Assembly (NCBI RefSeq): GCF_001746915.1
Contig: NZ_MJGC01000099.1
Span: 1-64,000 of the forward strand
Source: Desertifilum tharense IPPAS B-1220
GTDB taxonomy: Bacteria > Cyanobacteriota > Cyanobacteriia > Cyanobacteriales > Desertifilaceae
Direction of reading: 5' to 3'
DNA length: 64,000 nucleotides
Part shown: positions 55,232 to 64,000 of the stretch, piece by piece
Layout: every line of letters starts with the position of its first letter
Numbering within the stretch: the first letter of the stretch is position 1
Notes under the pieces: model-generated
Seen by the model: the letters and a program-made list of their open reading frames with translations, nothing else
Database searches by the model: none
Told to the model about the DNA's origin: nothing
Translations under genes and position numbers: made by a program

Positions 55232-56053
55232 ATGTCAGAGCCTAGTCTTGCAACCGACGTTGCAGCACCTCAGCTAACCGTTGAACAGGCGATCGCGAAT
55301 CTGCGCCATCAGGACACGAGTCTCCGCTATTACGCCGCTTGGTGGCTTGGAAAATTCCGCATCCAAGACCCAGCCGCAGTTGATGCCCTTATACTTGCCC
55401 TGACGGACGAAGAAGACCGTACAGAGTTGGGAGGGTATCCGCTGCGGCGCAATGCAGCCCGTGCTTTGGGAAAGCTGGGCGACCCGCGAGCCGTTCCAGA
55501 ACTCATTCAATGCTTGACCTGTTCGGACTTCTACGTTCGAGAAGCCGCAGCCCAAGCCTTGGGACAGCTTCAAGATCGACGTGCAGTTGAGCCTTTGATG
55601 CATTTGCTCTCTGGTGGCGTCGAAGCCAATCAACAGGTTCCGGGCCGCCCTCACCTAACCCAGCCCTGCGAAGCCGTCATGGAAGCCTTGGGACAACTCC
55701 AAGCCACAGAAGCGATCGCGCTGATTCAACCCTTTACAGCCCATCCTGTAGAACGAGTACGCTACGCCGCCGCGCGAGCCATGTACCAGTTGACAGGAGA
55801 GGCTTTTTATGCTGAGAAGCTGATTCAAGCCCTCGCCGGAGCTGACCTGAAACTCCGTCGCGTTGCCCTATCAGACCTCGGCGCTACTGGCTACCTACCC
55901 GCAGCCGATGCGATCGCCCAAGCGCCCGTAGAAAATAGCTTTAAACTCCTTGCCCTCAAAGGCATCCTCGAACATCAAGTGGGTCAAAGCTCCTCTGGCG
56001 AGCTAACCGATGCCACCATCCGAGTCATGCATCTGATGGACTCCTTACTCTAG
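55232..56053 (+). CDS. cpcE: Phycocyanobilin lyase alpha subunit CpcE
   Basis: 273 residues built of HEAT-like repeats (YYAAWWLGKFR, RRNAARALGKLGDPRAVPEL, VREAAAQALGQLQDRRAVEP). With CpcF it forms the heterodimer that attaches phycocyanobilin to Cys84 of CpcA. Gene order cpcE-cpcF after cpcD is standard. Confidence 0.96.
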   Translation: MSEPSLATDVAAPQLTVEQAIANLRHQDTSLRYYAAWWLGKFRIQDPAAVDALILALTDEEDRTELGGYPLRRNAARALGKLGDPRAVPELIQCLTCSDFYVREAAAQALGQLQDRRAVEPLMHLLSGGVEANQQVPGRPHLTQPCEAVMEALGQLQATEAIALIQPFTAHPVERVRYAAARAMYQLTGEAFYAEKLIQALAGADLKLRRVALSDLGATGYLPAADAIAQAPVENSFKLLALKGILEHQVGQSSSGELTDATIRVMHLMDSLL

Positions 56054-56108
56054 GAGCATCAAACGCTATTTCCCTAGAGTCAAATCGAGATCGAGAATTA
56101 ATCACGCT

Positions 56109-56771
56109 ATGACTCTGTTGTGCGAGCCTATGTCCCAGACCGAACGACAACTCATCCAAGCCGTAGAACAAGCCGATACTCCCCAGCGCCTTGTCCAGGC
56201 CGTCCAAGCCCTCAGCCAAGCGCAAACCCAAGCCGCGATTCCTACCCTAATCGCGGTTTTGGGCTATAACAATCCCGGCGCAGCGTTAGCTGCCGTAGAT
56301 GGCTTAGTTCAACTCGGCGAAGTTGCCGTTACCCCCATCTTGCAACAGCTTGATGGCTATAACTACGGGGCAAGAGCCTACGCAACTCGCGCCCTCGCGG
56401 CGATCGCCGATCCGCGAGCCTTAGAAGTCTTACTTCAGGCCGCGCAATTTGACTTTGCACCCAGCGTCCGCCGCGCCGCCTGTAAAGGGTTGGGAATGCT
56501 CAACTGGCAGCAACTCGCCCCCGAAGCCCTGCTTGCAGCCCAAACAGAAGCTTACCAAGCCCTCCTCACCATTGCCCAAGACCCCGACTGGGCAATTCGC
56601 TATGCCGCAATCGTCGGCCTGCAAGCCCTGGCGCTGAAGAGCGGTTCAGAGATTCGCACCCCCATCGCCCAACAGCTTGAAACCTTGCTCAATACCGAGC
56701 AAGACCTGAGCGTGCGATCGCGAATCCAACTCGCCAGCCAGCAACTCCACCCTCCTACAGTTCGCGCCTAA
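56109..56771 (+). CDS. cpcF: Phycocyanobilin lyase beta subunit CpcF
   Basis: 220 residues, or 213 if the ATG at 56130 (MSQTERQLIQAVEQAD) is used. HEAT-like repeats: TLIAVLGYNNPGAALAAVDG, GARAYATRALAAIADPRALE, VRRAACKGLGMLNW. Partner of CpcE. 28 nt before the first cpcG, so translation may be linked. Confidence 0.95.
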   Translation: MTLLCEPMSQTERQLIQAVEQADTPQRLVQAVQALSQAQTQAAIPTLIAVLGYNNPGAALAAVDGLVQLGEVAVTPILQQLDGYNYGARAYATRALAAIADPRALEVLLQAAQFDFAPSVRRAACKGLGMLNWQQLAPEALLAAQTEAYQALLTIAQDPDWAIRYAAIVGLQALALKSGSEIRTPIAQQLETLLNTEQDLSVRSRIQLASQQLHPPTVRA

Positions 56772-56799
56772 ACCTATACCCAAAATAGGAAACAACACC

Positions 56800-57633
56800 A
56801 TGTCCATACCCCTTCTCAACATCACCCCCGTAACCCAAAACCAGCGCGTCGAAGGTTACGAAGTGGGCAACGAAGACACCCCCATCATCTATCGGCTCTC
56901 CGCAGCCACCACAGACACCGACATTAACGAACTGATTTGGGCCCTCTATCGCCAAATCTTCAGCGAACACCTCATCCTCGACAGCTACCGCCAACCCAAC
57001 CTCGAATCCCAACTTCGCAACCGCGCCATCACCGTCCGCGAATTTGTCCGAGGCCTCGGTAAATCCGACGTATACCGTCGCTTAGTTGGCGAAACCAACT
57101 CCAACTATCGCCTCGTCGATCTCACCTTCAAGCGCCTCCTCGGACGCGCCACCTACAACAAAGACGAGCAAATCGCCCAATCCATCATCATCGCCACCCA
57201 AGGCTTACACGGCTTCATCGACAGCATCGTTGATAGCGAAGAATACACCCAAAACTTCGGCGACGACATCGTTCCCTACCAACGCCGTCGATTCAAAGAA
57301 CGCCCCTTTAACCTCGTTAACCCCCGCTACAGCGACTACTGGCGCACCCGTCAAATCAACCTCGAAGGCAGCTACTACCAAGTGCGCCTCGCCGGCCAAG
57401 GCAACCCCGACAAACGCGTTGCTCGTCGTTCCGTCCCCGATACCTTCTTCCAAATGGCTCGCGGATTGACCCCCACCGGCGTAAACTATCAACAAATGGC
57501 AGACCGCGCCAGCAACTACGTCAGAAATAACCCCCTTCTGGACACCACGCGGGAAATTGAAAATCAACCCCTCGTTGGTCGGAACAATGTTGCTTTACCC
57601 TACCGCTATCTGCCAACCACACCTAAATCTTAG
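56800..57633 (+). CDS. cpcG: Phycobilisome rod-core linker CpcG (copy 1)
   Basis: 277 residues. MSIPLLNITPVTQNQRVEGY start; PBS linker domain about 25-185 with ELIWALYRQIFSEH, ITVREFVRGLGKSDVYR and LVDLTFKRLLGRATYNKDEQ. The C-terminal region is polar and ends without a hydrophobic helix, so it is the rod-core type and not membrane-linked CpcL. It attaches phycocyanin rods to the allophycocyanin core. Confidence 0.96.
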   Translation: MSIPLLNITPVTQNQRVEGYEVGNEDTPIIYRLSAATTDTDINELIWALYRQIFSEHLILDSYRQPNLESQLRNRAITVREFVRGLGKSDVYRRLVGETNSNYRLVDLTFKRLLGRATYNKDEQIAQSIIIATQGLHGFIDSIVDSEEYTQNFGDDIVPYQRRRFKERPFNLVNPRYSDYWRTRQINLEGSYYQVRLAGQGNPDKRVARRSVPDTFFQMARGLTPTGVNYQQMADRASNYVRNNPLLDTTREIENQPLVGRNNVALPYRYLPTTPKS

Positions 57634-57724
57634 GTGCGGACAGCTTTGAGTCCCGCTCAAACTCAATCTTTGAGCGCCCTCAACGGATTGCTTAACGCCA
57701 AAAATCCATTATTACAAGCACATC

Positions 57725-58465
57725 ATGTCCATCCCTTTACTTACTTACAAACCCTCTTCCCAAAATCAACGGGTTGCAGGTTATGAAGTTCCCGGTGAAG
57801 ATACCCCCTATATCTATCGCATCGAAGACTGCCTCGATGCTGGCGATGTCCAAGAACTGATTTGGGCTGCCTATCGCCAAATCTTCAGCGAACACGTCAT
57901 CCTGCAAAGCAGCCGCCAAACCAACCTTGAGTCTCAACTGAAGAACCGAGCCATCACCGTTCGCGACTTCATTCGCGGTTTAGCCAAGTCCGAAACCTTC
58001 TATCGCCTCGTCGTTGAATCTAACTCCAACTATCGCCTCGTTGAAGTTTCCCTCAAACGGCTGTTAGGACGCGCTCCTTACAACAAAGACGAAGAAATTG
58101 CTTGGTCAATCAAAATTGCCACCCAAGGCATTGATGGTTTTATTGACGCCCTCATTGATAGCGAAGAATATACCCAAAACTTTGGAGATAATACCGTTCC
58201 TTATCAACGGCGTCGGTTTAAAGATCGACCCTTTAATCTCGTCACTCCCCGCTATGGGTCATACTGGCGTGATAAGCTCGAAGAACAACGCTACAAGTGG
58301 GGCGATGTTCGGAACTTCTTAGATATGGCGCGGGAAATTAAACCCAAAGCCAGAGCAACGAATACAAATGTCAGCACCGCTAATATCACCATTCCTGATA
58401 CGACGCGGGAAACGAAACCCAACGTTCCGGTTTCCATTAGCCCTACTGCGAGTTTTCCCTTGTGA
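57725..58465 (+). CDS. cpcG: Phycobilisome rod-core linker CpcG (copy 2)
   Basis: 246 residues, clear paralogue of copy 1 (MSIPLLTYKPSSQNQRVAGY; ELIWAAYRQIFSEHVILQSS; LLGRAPYNKDEEIAWSIKIA). It is shorter at the C-terminus, which is Thr/Pro-rich and polar. 91 nt after copy 1. Confidence 0.96.
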   Translation: MSIPLLTYKPSSQNQRVAGYEVPGEDTPYIYRIEDCLDAGDVQELIWAAYRQIFSEHVILQSSRQTNLESQLKNRAITVRDFIRGLAKSETFYRLVVESNSNYRLVEVSLKRLLGRAPYNKDEEIAWSIKIATQGIDGFIDALIDSEEYTQNFGDNTVPYQRRRFKDRPFNLVTPRYGSYWRDKLEEQRYKWGDVRNFLDMAREIKPKARATNTNVSTANITIPDTTRETKPNVPVSISPTASFPL

Positions 58466-58546
58466 TCTTTGCTTGTTAACTCCATGAGTTGACAGCTTTT
58501 CCATTGCAATTCATTTTGCCTCTCTAGTTTATTTAGGAGATATTCA

Positions 58547-59308
58547 ATGGCACTGCCATTACTGGATTACAAACCAACCACGCAAAATCAACGGGTTAAG
58601 AGCTTTGGTGTTGCCGATCTTAACGAAGATACACCTTACATCTACCGTTTAGAAGATTGCGGCTCTGCTTCCGATGTGGATACCTTAATTGGTGCAGCGT
58701 ATCGCCAAGTTTTCAGCGAACACGAAGTTCTCAAATTTAACCGCCAACCCCATATCGAATCGCAACTCAAAAACGGTAACTTAACCGTTCGCGATTTCAT
58801 CCGGGGTTTAGCCAAATCTGAAGCCTTTTATCGTCTTGTTGTTTCAGTTAACGACAACTACCGTCTTGTTGATGTTTGCTTGCGCCGCTTCTTAGGTCGG
58901 TCAGCCTACAATCAGGACGAAAAAATTGCTTGGTCGATTAAAATTGCTACCGTTGGCTTCTACGGCTTTGTAGATGCGCTACTCGATAGCGAAGAGTATA
59001 CCAACAGCTTTGGGGATTACACCGTTCCTTACCAACGCAAACGTAAAGAAGGGCGTCCCTTTAACCTCGTGACTCCTCGTTACGGCGAAGAATTCCGCGA
59101 AAAAGCAGGTACGGTTACAACCGACTGGCGCTTTACCTTGGAGAAATTCTACTCTCGCAAGTATCAAGAATCCAAGCTGGCCGAAGGCGATCCGCGCAAG
59201 TTCCGCAATATGGCAGCCTCCGTTTCTAACTCGCGCAACTACGCGCAACGGGTTTCGGCTCACGATATTGATTATCTGAACAAAGTCCCCGTACGTGGCA
59301 GACGCTAG
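58547..59308 (+). CDS. cpcG: Phycobilisome rod-core linker CpcG (copy 3)
   Basis: 253 residues. MALPLLDYKPTTQNQRVKSF; linker core with TLIGAAYRQVFSEHEVLKFN and RRFLGRSAYNQDEKIAWSIK. C-terminus ends basic (NKVPVRGRR), with no membrane tail. Last gene of the operon; strong TTTAGGAG before the ATG. Confidence 0.96.
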   Translation: MALPLLDYKPTTQNQRVKSFGVADLNEDTPYIYRLEDCGSASDVDTLIGAAYRQVFSEHEVLKFNRQPHIESQLKNGNLTVRDFIRGLAKSEAFYRLVVSVNDNYRLVDVCLRRFLGRSAYNQDEKIAWSIKIATVGFYGFVDALLDSEEYTNSFGDYTVPYQRKRKEGRPFNLVTPRYGEEFREKAGTVTTDWRFTLEKFYSRKYQESKLAEGDPRKFRNMAASVSNSRNYAQRVSAHDIDYLNKVPVRGRR

Positions 59309-59359
59309 AGTTAACCAATCGCTCAGTTAAATCCTAAAATTTTAGCTGATTCCGCTTGT

Positions 59360-59442
59360 AGGGTCTGGTTGACGTTGTGATAGACGATCCGTTTGCTGCC
59401 TTTAGCGCAGGCGAGTCTTGGTCTCAACGACAATCAGACCCT
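59360..59442 (+). ncRNA. Long imperfect hairpin 3' of cpcG
   Basis: AGGGTCTGGTTGACGTTGT (59360-59378) pairs with TCAACGACAATCAGACCCT (59424-59442): 16 Watson-Crick pairs, one G-U and two mismatches in 19 positions. Inside the 45-nt loop, CTGC/GCAG can form a small stem. No T-tract follows, so an mRNA 3' stabiliser or processed small RNA fits better than a terminator. Confidence 0.4.
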
Positions 59443-59765
59443 GTGTCATTGGATACTTTCTAGACTGCGATTGGTAACATTTAGAAGTTCAATTTAAGCT
59501 CATAAGTAATCTATAATTTTGAGTCCGCAGATGGGTCTATCGTCAACTATCCCCTCAGCCGGAATAGAATACCCAACAGCGTTCTATTAAAGTTTGTATT
59601 AATAATGACTTGACAGCGACTCAATTCAATAAGATTTACCCTTTTATACAAAAAATTCAGTTTTTTCTGGGCATTTACCGGCAGTTAATGTTAAGAAAGA
59701 TGGGAAAATAGGGCATCCTAAGCCAGGGGTGCAACGTTTCTACTTTATCAAGGGTCGCATGAACA

Positions 59766-59836
59766 GCGATTGAATCCTTGCAGACAACACCAGCGAGTAA
59801 CCGTTTCGGGGTGATGTAAACCAAGGATGCGATCGC
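59766..59836 (+). ncRNA. Structured leader hairpin before the DUF4347 gene
   Basis: Nested stems: GCGAT (59766-59770)/ATCGC (59832-59836), ATCCTTG (59774-59780)/CAAGGAT (59822-59828), ACAACACC (59784-59791)/GGTGATGT (59810-59817, one mismatch) and CCG-TTT-CGG (59801-59809). Ends 50 nt before the proposed ATG. No known RNA family is recognised. Confidence 0.4.
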
Positions 59837-59886
59837 CTTACATGCATGATGTCTCCATTTCGTGTATCTGCCAGATCGTCAAACGT

Positions 59887-62800
59887 ATGTCACACAATCT
59901 TTTCGCTTCAACCCAAAATCGGGAAATTTCTGCATCTCTCGTCCTATCTCGCTGCACCCCTAGCAACCTCAAACAAAAGCCCGCTTCAGAATCCCATTCA
60001 ATCCAGCTTCATCAAATTCTCTTCATCGATGAAAGCATTGCAGACTACAAAACCCTTGCTGAAGGCGCTTTACCCGGCATAGAAGTCATTATCCTCAATC
60101 CCGCTCAAAATGCCATTGAGCAAATTACGCAACTTTTAGCACAACGCCAACGCCTCAATAGCCTGCACCTCGTTACCCACGGAAAGCCTGCCAGCCTAGA
60201 TTTCAGTACGGGGAGCTTAAATCAAACCACCATACCCCATTACGCCCCTCAACTCAAAAAATGGGCTGCATCGCTCGCCCCCCAAGCCGAAATTTTACTA
60301 TACGGCTGTAACGTGGCCCAAGGTGAAATCGGAGAAACCTTCGTTCGCCACCTCAGCCAACTCACAGGCGCAACAATCGCAGCCGCAAAAACCCCCGTTG
60401 GCAACTCCAACCTAGGAGGCACCTGGAATTTAGCCTATCAAACTCGCAATATTAATACAGCTCTACCCTTTAATACTTGCGTCCTACAAACCTACCCCGG
60501 TATTCTTCCTACCCTAGATTGGTCTGTTTTAAACTGGCCTAGTGCGGGTGCGCTTTCTGCATCCTATACCAACGTTGGTGGCAGCGGCATCAATATTGAT
60601 CTAGAAGTAACGCTAAATAATAACGCAACTCTTACAGCTAATCTGCCTTCATACGGTTTAACTCCAAATGACTTTGGTTTTTTTAATGGTGGTTATCCTA
60701 CAGCACCGGAAGCCCTCATCTTTCATCTTCAAGTTCCTCCAAACATTAAGCCTGAGCGGGCAATGGTGTTGACGGTCAAATTTAATCAACTGGTTAATGA
60801 CGTTAACTTCCAAATTTATGACATAGATAAGGCTATTGACAATGCTTGGCAGGATGAAGTCGTTATTACTGGATTTAACGGGGGTTCATCGGTTGGTGCT
60901 CAGTTTATTCAATCGAATAATCCATCTTATACAATTTTAGGGAATGTAATTACAGGTACTGCTCTTTCAGAAAACCGACCGACTGGTAGCGTGACATTGG
61001 CAGATACCACTAGAGGAAATTTGACTGTTTATTTTCCGAATCCTGTAGATAGTTTTGAAATTGTTTTTCGTGAAGGACCCGACTCAGTAAACACTCCAAT
61101 TGCTCACGGGATTGCCTTACTCAGTAATGTTGTCTTTAACAATACGGTTAGACTGATTCCGAATGAAATTTCACAGGTAGAGGGTGACACAGGAACAACT
61201 GCCTACAACTACACAGCGGTTCTGAGTGATGTTAGCTATATTCCAGTGACAGTTAACTACACTACTAATGATGGAACAGCAACAGTTGCAGATAACGATT
61301 TTGTTGCCAATAATGGGACTTTAACCTTTGCCCCTCGCGGCTTAAATAATCCCACTGGGGAAATGGAAAAACCGATTGTTGTTCAAGTTGTTGGCGACAC
61401 TCGCGTTGAACCAGATGAAAATTTTACGGTCAGATTGAATAGTTCTCAAGGAGCAGCAATTGACCCAACAGCGAGGGAAGCACTGGGAATTATTATTGAT
61501 GATGATAATAATCCGCCGATCGCAACAGGTATTTTAACAAATTCAACGCCGAATAATACGGCGATCGCAATTCCTACCCTCACCGCCACTGAGAACGATC
61601 CGGGAGATAGCATTGCCAATTTCACTATCACTCAAATTCCCCTCCCCACTGAAGGGACATTGCTCCTGAATGGTCAACCCGTTACCAACGGTCAGATATT
61701 GACCCCAGCTCAAGCCGCTCAACTGACTTTTCAACCCAATTCCAATTTTGAAGGCAACGCTACCTTCAGATTTCTAGCAACAGACACTTTGGGTGACGCA
61801 GATTCCAACATTGCAACCGTCACCATTCCTGTGACGGCAATCCCCAATCAGCCTCCCAATGCCACTAATTTAGCCGCCCCATCTACGCCAAACAATACAC
61901 CCGTCACAGTTCCAACCTTAAGCGCTACCGATCCTGATAACGATCCGATCGCCAGTTTCACAATCACAGCAATTCCTCCAGCTAATCAAGGAACGCTGTT
62001 ACTCAACGGACAACCCGTTAGTCCCAATCAGGTCTTAACGCCTGCTGAAGCGGCTCAATTGACCTTCCAACCCGATCCTAACTTTGTTGGGGATGCAACT
62101 TTTAGTTACACTGCCACAGATAGCCGTGGGGCAGTCGATCCCACGCCTGCAACCGTTACCCTCCCCGTTACCCAAGCAAATCGCCCTCCCCAAGCAAGCG
62201 ATGATGGAGCCGCTACCGAGCCAGATACCCCTGTTACGATTGATGTTCTGGCAAATGACTCCGACCCAGATAACAATCTTAATCCAGCGTCCGTAAGGAT
62301 TCCCCAAGGGGGAGAACCCGCGAATGGTACAGTCACCATCAATCCAGTAACAGGAGCAATTACTTATACGCCAAACCCTGGTTTTACTGAGGGAACAGAT
62401 ACCTTTACCTATCAAGTTTGCGATACGGGAAACCCAGCGCTGTGCGATACCGCCACAGTGACGATTATCGTCCCCATTCCGGCCAACCAACCGCCAGTTG
62501 CTGACAGTAAAACAGCCGATCCTGTTGCTAATAATGCGATCGCGCCTATACCTCCCCTCAGTGCCACCGATCCCGATGGCGACCCCATTGCGAGTTTTAC
62601 CATTACTGGATTTCCACCCCCCAACCAGGGAACGCTACTGCTTAATGGTATCCCAGTAGACACCAGCCAACCCCTGAACCTCACCCCAGCTCAAGCAGCT
62701 CAACTCACCTTTCAACCTGCTCCTGGATTCGTGGGAGATGCCACCTTTAGCTATACCGCAACCGACAATCGCGGTGCTACCGATCCAACCCCTGCAACAA

Positions 62801-64000
62801 TTAGAATTCCCGTTACAGCAGCGGCGAACCAGCCACCCGACACCAACCCAGCCACCAACACCCTAGCACCCAACACGACTACTGCTTTAACTCAATTGGG
62901 GGGAACTGACCCCGACGGTACCGTTCAACGGTTTCAGATTACCTCGTTACCCGACCCAACCCAAGGTCAACTGCTGTTCAACGGACAACCTGTAACCCTC
63001 GATCAAGAAATCCCGGCTGACCAAATTGGTAACTTGCAGTTCCAATCGACTCCAGGGTTTACAGGAGCCACCTTTAACTATGCAGCAATTGATAACCAAG
63101 GTGCTGTAGACCCGACTCCCGCACAAGTGACCCTCAACCCGGCGGCGATTAACCAACCGCCTCAAACTGATAACATTACTGCACCGAGTACGCCGAATAA
63201 TACTCCAGTTGTCCTTCCCCCATTGACTGGAAGCGATCCTGACCCTGGCGATCGCATCGAGCGCTTTATCATTAATACCGTACCCCCTAGCGAGCAAGGA
63301 ACCCTATTACTTAACGGCAATCCAGTTACCCCAGGTCAGTCTCTCACGCCCGAACAAGCCAGCCAGCTAACGTTTGTTCCCAATCCGAACTTTACGGGGA
63401 ATGCAATCTTTAGCTATGCAGCAGTCGATACTCTAGGGGCAGTAAGCCCCCGACCTGGAGACGTTACCATTCCTGTATCAGCCGCAAATCGTCCCCCCGA
63501 TACGAATCCCGTAACCGAAACGATCGCGCCTAACACGACAAGTCCCATTCCCGGACTCGGTGGCAACGATCCTGATGCAGGCGATACTATCAGTCGTTTC
63601 CGGATTACTTCTCTACCCGATCCGACCCAGGGAACTTTATTATTCAACGGTCAACCTGTAACCGTCGGTCAAGAAATACCCGCGAACCAGATTGGTAATT
63701 TACAGTTTCGATCCACTCCTGAATTTAACGGTACGGGCTTTACCTACGCAGCCATTGATAATCAGGATGCGGTCGATCCAACCCCTGAACCCGTCACCCT
63801 CAGACCGGAGAATCTGCCGCCCAATACCCTAGATGCGGCCCGGAATATTCTGCCCAATAGCAATACACCGATTACTGGATTAGGGGGAACCGATGAAGAT
63901 GGCACGGTGAGTCAGTTTCGGATTACTTCGCTTCCTGAACCCACTCAAGGAACCTTGCTGCTCAACGGTCAGCCCGTTACAGTTGGACAAAATATCCCGG
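59887..64000 (+). CDS. Giant DUF4347/Calx-beta/cadherin-like surface protein (3' end outside window)
   Basis: The frame is open from the ATG at 59887 to the window end, at least 1371 residues with no stop; an in-frame ATG at 59842 is an alternative. Order: DUF4347 domain (about 44-190) with LHLVTHG (His98) and ILLYGCNVAQG (Cys141), a beta-rich segment (about 205-415), a Calx-beta domain (about 421-540, TVNYTTNDGTATVADNDF), then about 110-residue cadherin/Ig-like repeats. Seven have a GTLLLNGQPVT-type core; one is a different VANDSDPD-type unit. No Sec signal, so type I secretion is likely. Role probably adhesion or surface coat. Minus-strand frames over it are shadows. Confidence 0.88.
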   Translation, partial: MSHNLFASTQNREISASLVLSRCTPSNLKQKPASESHSIQLHQILFIDESIADYKTLAEGALPGIEVIILNPAQNAIEQITQLLAQRQRLNSLHLVTHGKPASLDFSTGSLNQTTIPHYAPQLKKWAASLAPQAEILLYGCNVAQGEIGETFVRHLSQLTGATIAAAKTPVGNSNLGGTWNLAYQTRNINTALPFNTCVLQTYPGILPTLDWSVLNWPSAGALSASYTNVGGSGINIDLEVTLNNNATLTANLPSYGLTPNDFGFFNGGYPTAPEALIFHLQVPPNIKPERAMVLTVKFNQLVNDVNFQIYDIDKAIDNAWQDEVVITGFNGGSSVGAQFIQSNNPSYTILGNVITGTALSENRPTGSVTLADTTRGNLTVYFPNPVDSFEIVFREGPDSVNTPIAHGIALLSNVVFNNTVRLIPNEISQVEGDTGTTAYNYTAVLSDVSYIPVTVNYTTNDGTATVADNDFVANNGTLTFAPRGLNNPTGEMEKPIVVQVVGDTRVEPDENFTVRLNSSQGAAIDPTAREALGIIIDDDNNPPIATGILTNSTPNNTAIAIPTLTATENDPGDSIANFTITQIPLPTEGTLLLNGQPVTNGQILTPAQAAQLTFQPNSNFEGNATFRFLATDTLGDADSNIATVTIPVTAIPNQPPNATNLAAPSTPNNTPVTVPTLSATDPDNDPIASFTITAIPPANQGTLLLNGQPVSPNQVLTPAEAAQLTFQPDPNFVGDATFSYTATDSRGAVDPTPATVTLPVTQANRPPQASDDGAATEPDTPVTIDVLANDSDPDNNLNPASVRIPQGGEPANGTVTINPVTGAITYTPNPGFTEGTDTFTYQVCDTGNPALCDTATVTIIVPIPANQPPVADSKTADPVANNAIAPIPPLSATDPDGDPIASFTITGFPPPNQGTLLLNGIPVDTSQPLNLTPAQAAQLTFQPAPGFVGDATFSYTATDNRGATDPTPATIRIPVTAAANQPPDTNPATNTLAPNTTTALTQLGGTDPDGTVQRFQITSLPDPTQGQLLFNGQPVTLDQEIPADQIGNLQFQSTPGFTGATFNYAAIDNQGAVDPTPAQVTLNPAAINQPPQTDNITAPSTPNNTPVVLPPLTGSDPDPGDRIERFIINTVPPSEQGTLLLNGNPVTPGQSLTPEQASQLTFVPNPNFTGNAIFSYAAVDTLGAVSPRPGDVTIPVSAANRPPDTNPVTETIAPNTTSPIPGLGGNDPDAGDTISRFRITSLPDPTQGTLLFNGQPVTVGQEIPANQIGNLQFRSTPEFNGTGFTYAAIDNQDAVDPTPEPVTLRPENLPPNTLDAARNILPNSNTPITGLGGTDEDGTVSQFRITSLPEPTQGTLLLNGQPVTVGQNIP

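Larger units (their letters stand above)
59309..59886. other. Intergenic region after the cpc operon
   Basis: 578 bp with no gene. Two long hairpins (59360-59442 and 59766-59836) are listed separately. The central part, 59450-59700, is AT-rich with no special feature. Confidence 0.6.

Noticed and set aside
61446..63647. Several minus-strand frames across the giant gene
   Set aside because: They mirror the repeated plus-strand coding sequence; the plus frame is continuous and gives known domains.

Overview
The window is cyanobacterial chromosome. The evidence is a complete phycocyanin operon (cpcBACDEF plus three cpcG genes, 52767-59308), a high-light-inducible protein, an NdhD subunit, DUF2605/DUF2973 genes typical of cyanobacteria, and many GCGATCGC (HIP1) octamers inside and between genes. 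No phycoerythrin genes are present. Heptanucleotide repeat arrays and large RTX/Calx-beta secreted proteins fit a filamentous Oscillatoriales-like organism, but the species cannot be fixed from this window.

Layout. 1-5500: glycosyltransferase, SDH-type membrane protease, homoserine kinase, ndhD. 5620-6930: a solitary TnpB (IS200/IS605-type) element. 7000-14440: a heme-motif adenylate cyclase, a small exported protein, a second glycosyltransferase, an RTX protein behind a structured leader, a Uma2-type nuclease and an overlapping pair of unknown genes. 14465-19330: leuS and hflX, divergent around a repeat array. 19437-24630: a PEP-CTERM protein, then a glutathione redox group (grxC, gshB, Prx5-Grx fusion), a PRC-barrel protein and a 52-residue membrane protein. 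25150-34350: tandem repeats, glycerophosphodiesterase, vWA protein, ligA, Rpn-type nuclease, two pentapeptide-repeat proteins, an EamA transporter and an Hli protein. 34480-50390: housekeeping genes (hemC, glgA, M23 peptidase, ABC-F, M20 amidohydrolase, thrS, AI-2E exporter family, RluD-type synthase) mixed with small cyanobacterial proteins. 51173-59308: a separately transcribed rod linker, then the cpc operon. 59887-64000: the 5' part of a giant DUF4347/Calx-beta/cadherin-like protein that runs off the window.

How the genes connect. The cpc operon supplies both phycocyanin subunits, rod linkers, the CpcE/F lyase pair and three rod-core linkers, so it can build complete phycobilisome rods. 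Matches or part-matches to the RpaB high-light (HLR1) motif lie before the hli gene, before cpcB, before the upstream rod linker, and, as a perfect match, before an unknown 82-residue gene. The redox group can make glutathione and use it through a glutaredoxin and a peroxiredoxin-glutaredoxin fusion.

The most unusual non-coding content is a set of mixed 7-nt repeat arrays with a conserved two-part architecture lying directly against gene ends, a compact 73-nt three-helix RNA candidate upstream of the RTX gene, and long hairpins on either side of the intergenic region before the giant DUF4347 gene. I saw no tRNA, rRNA or CRISPR array.
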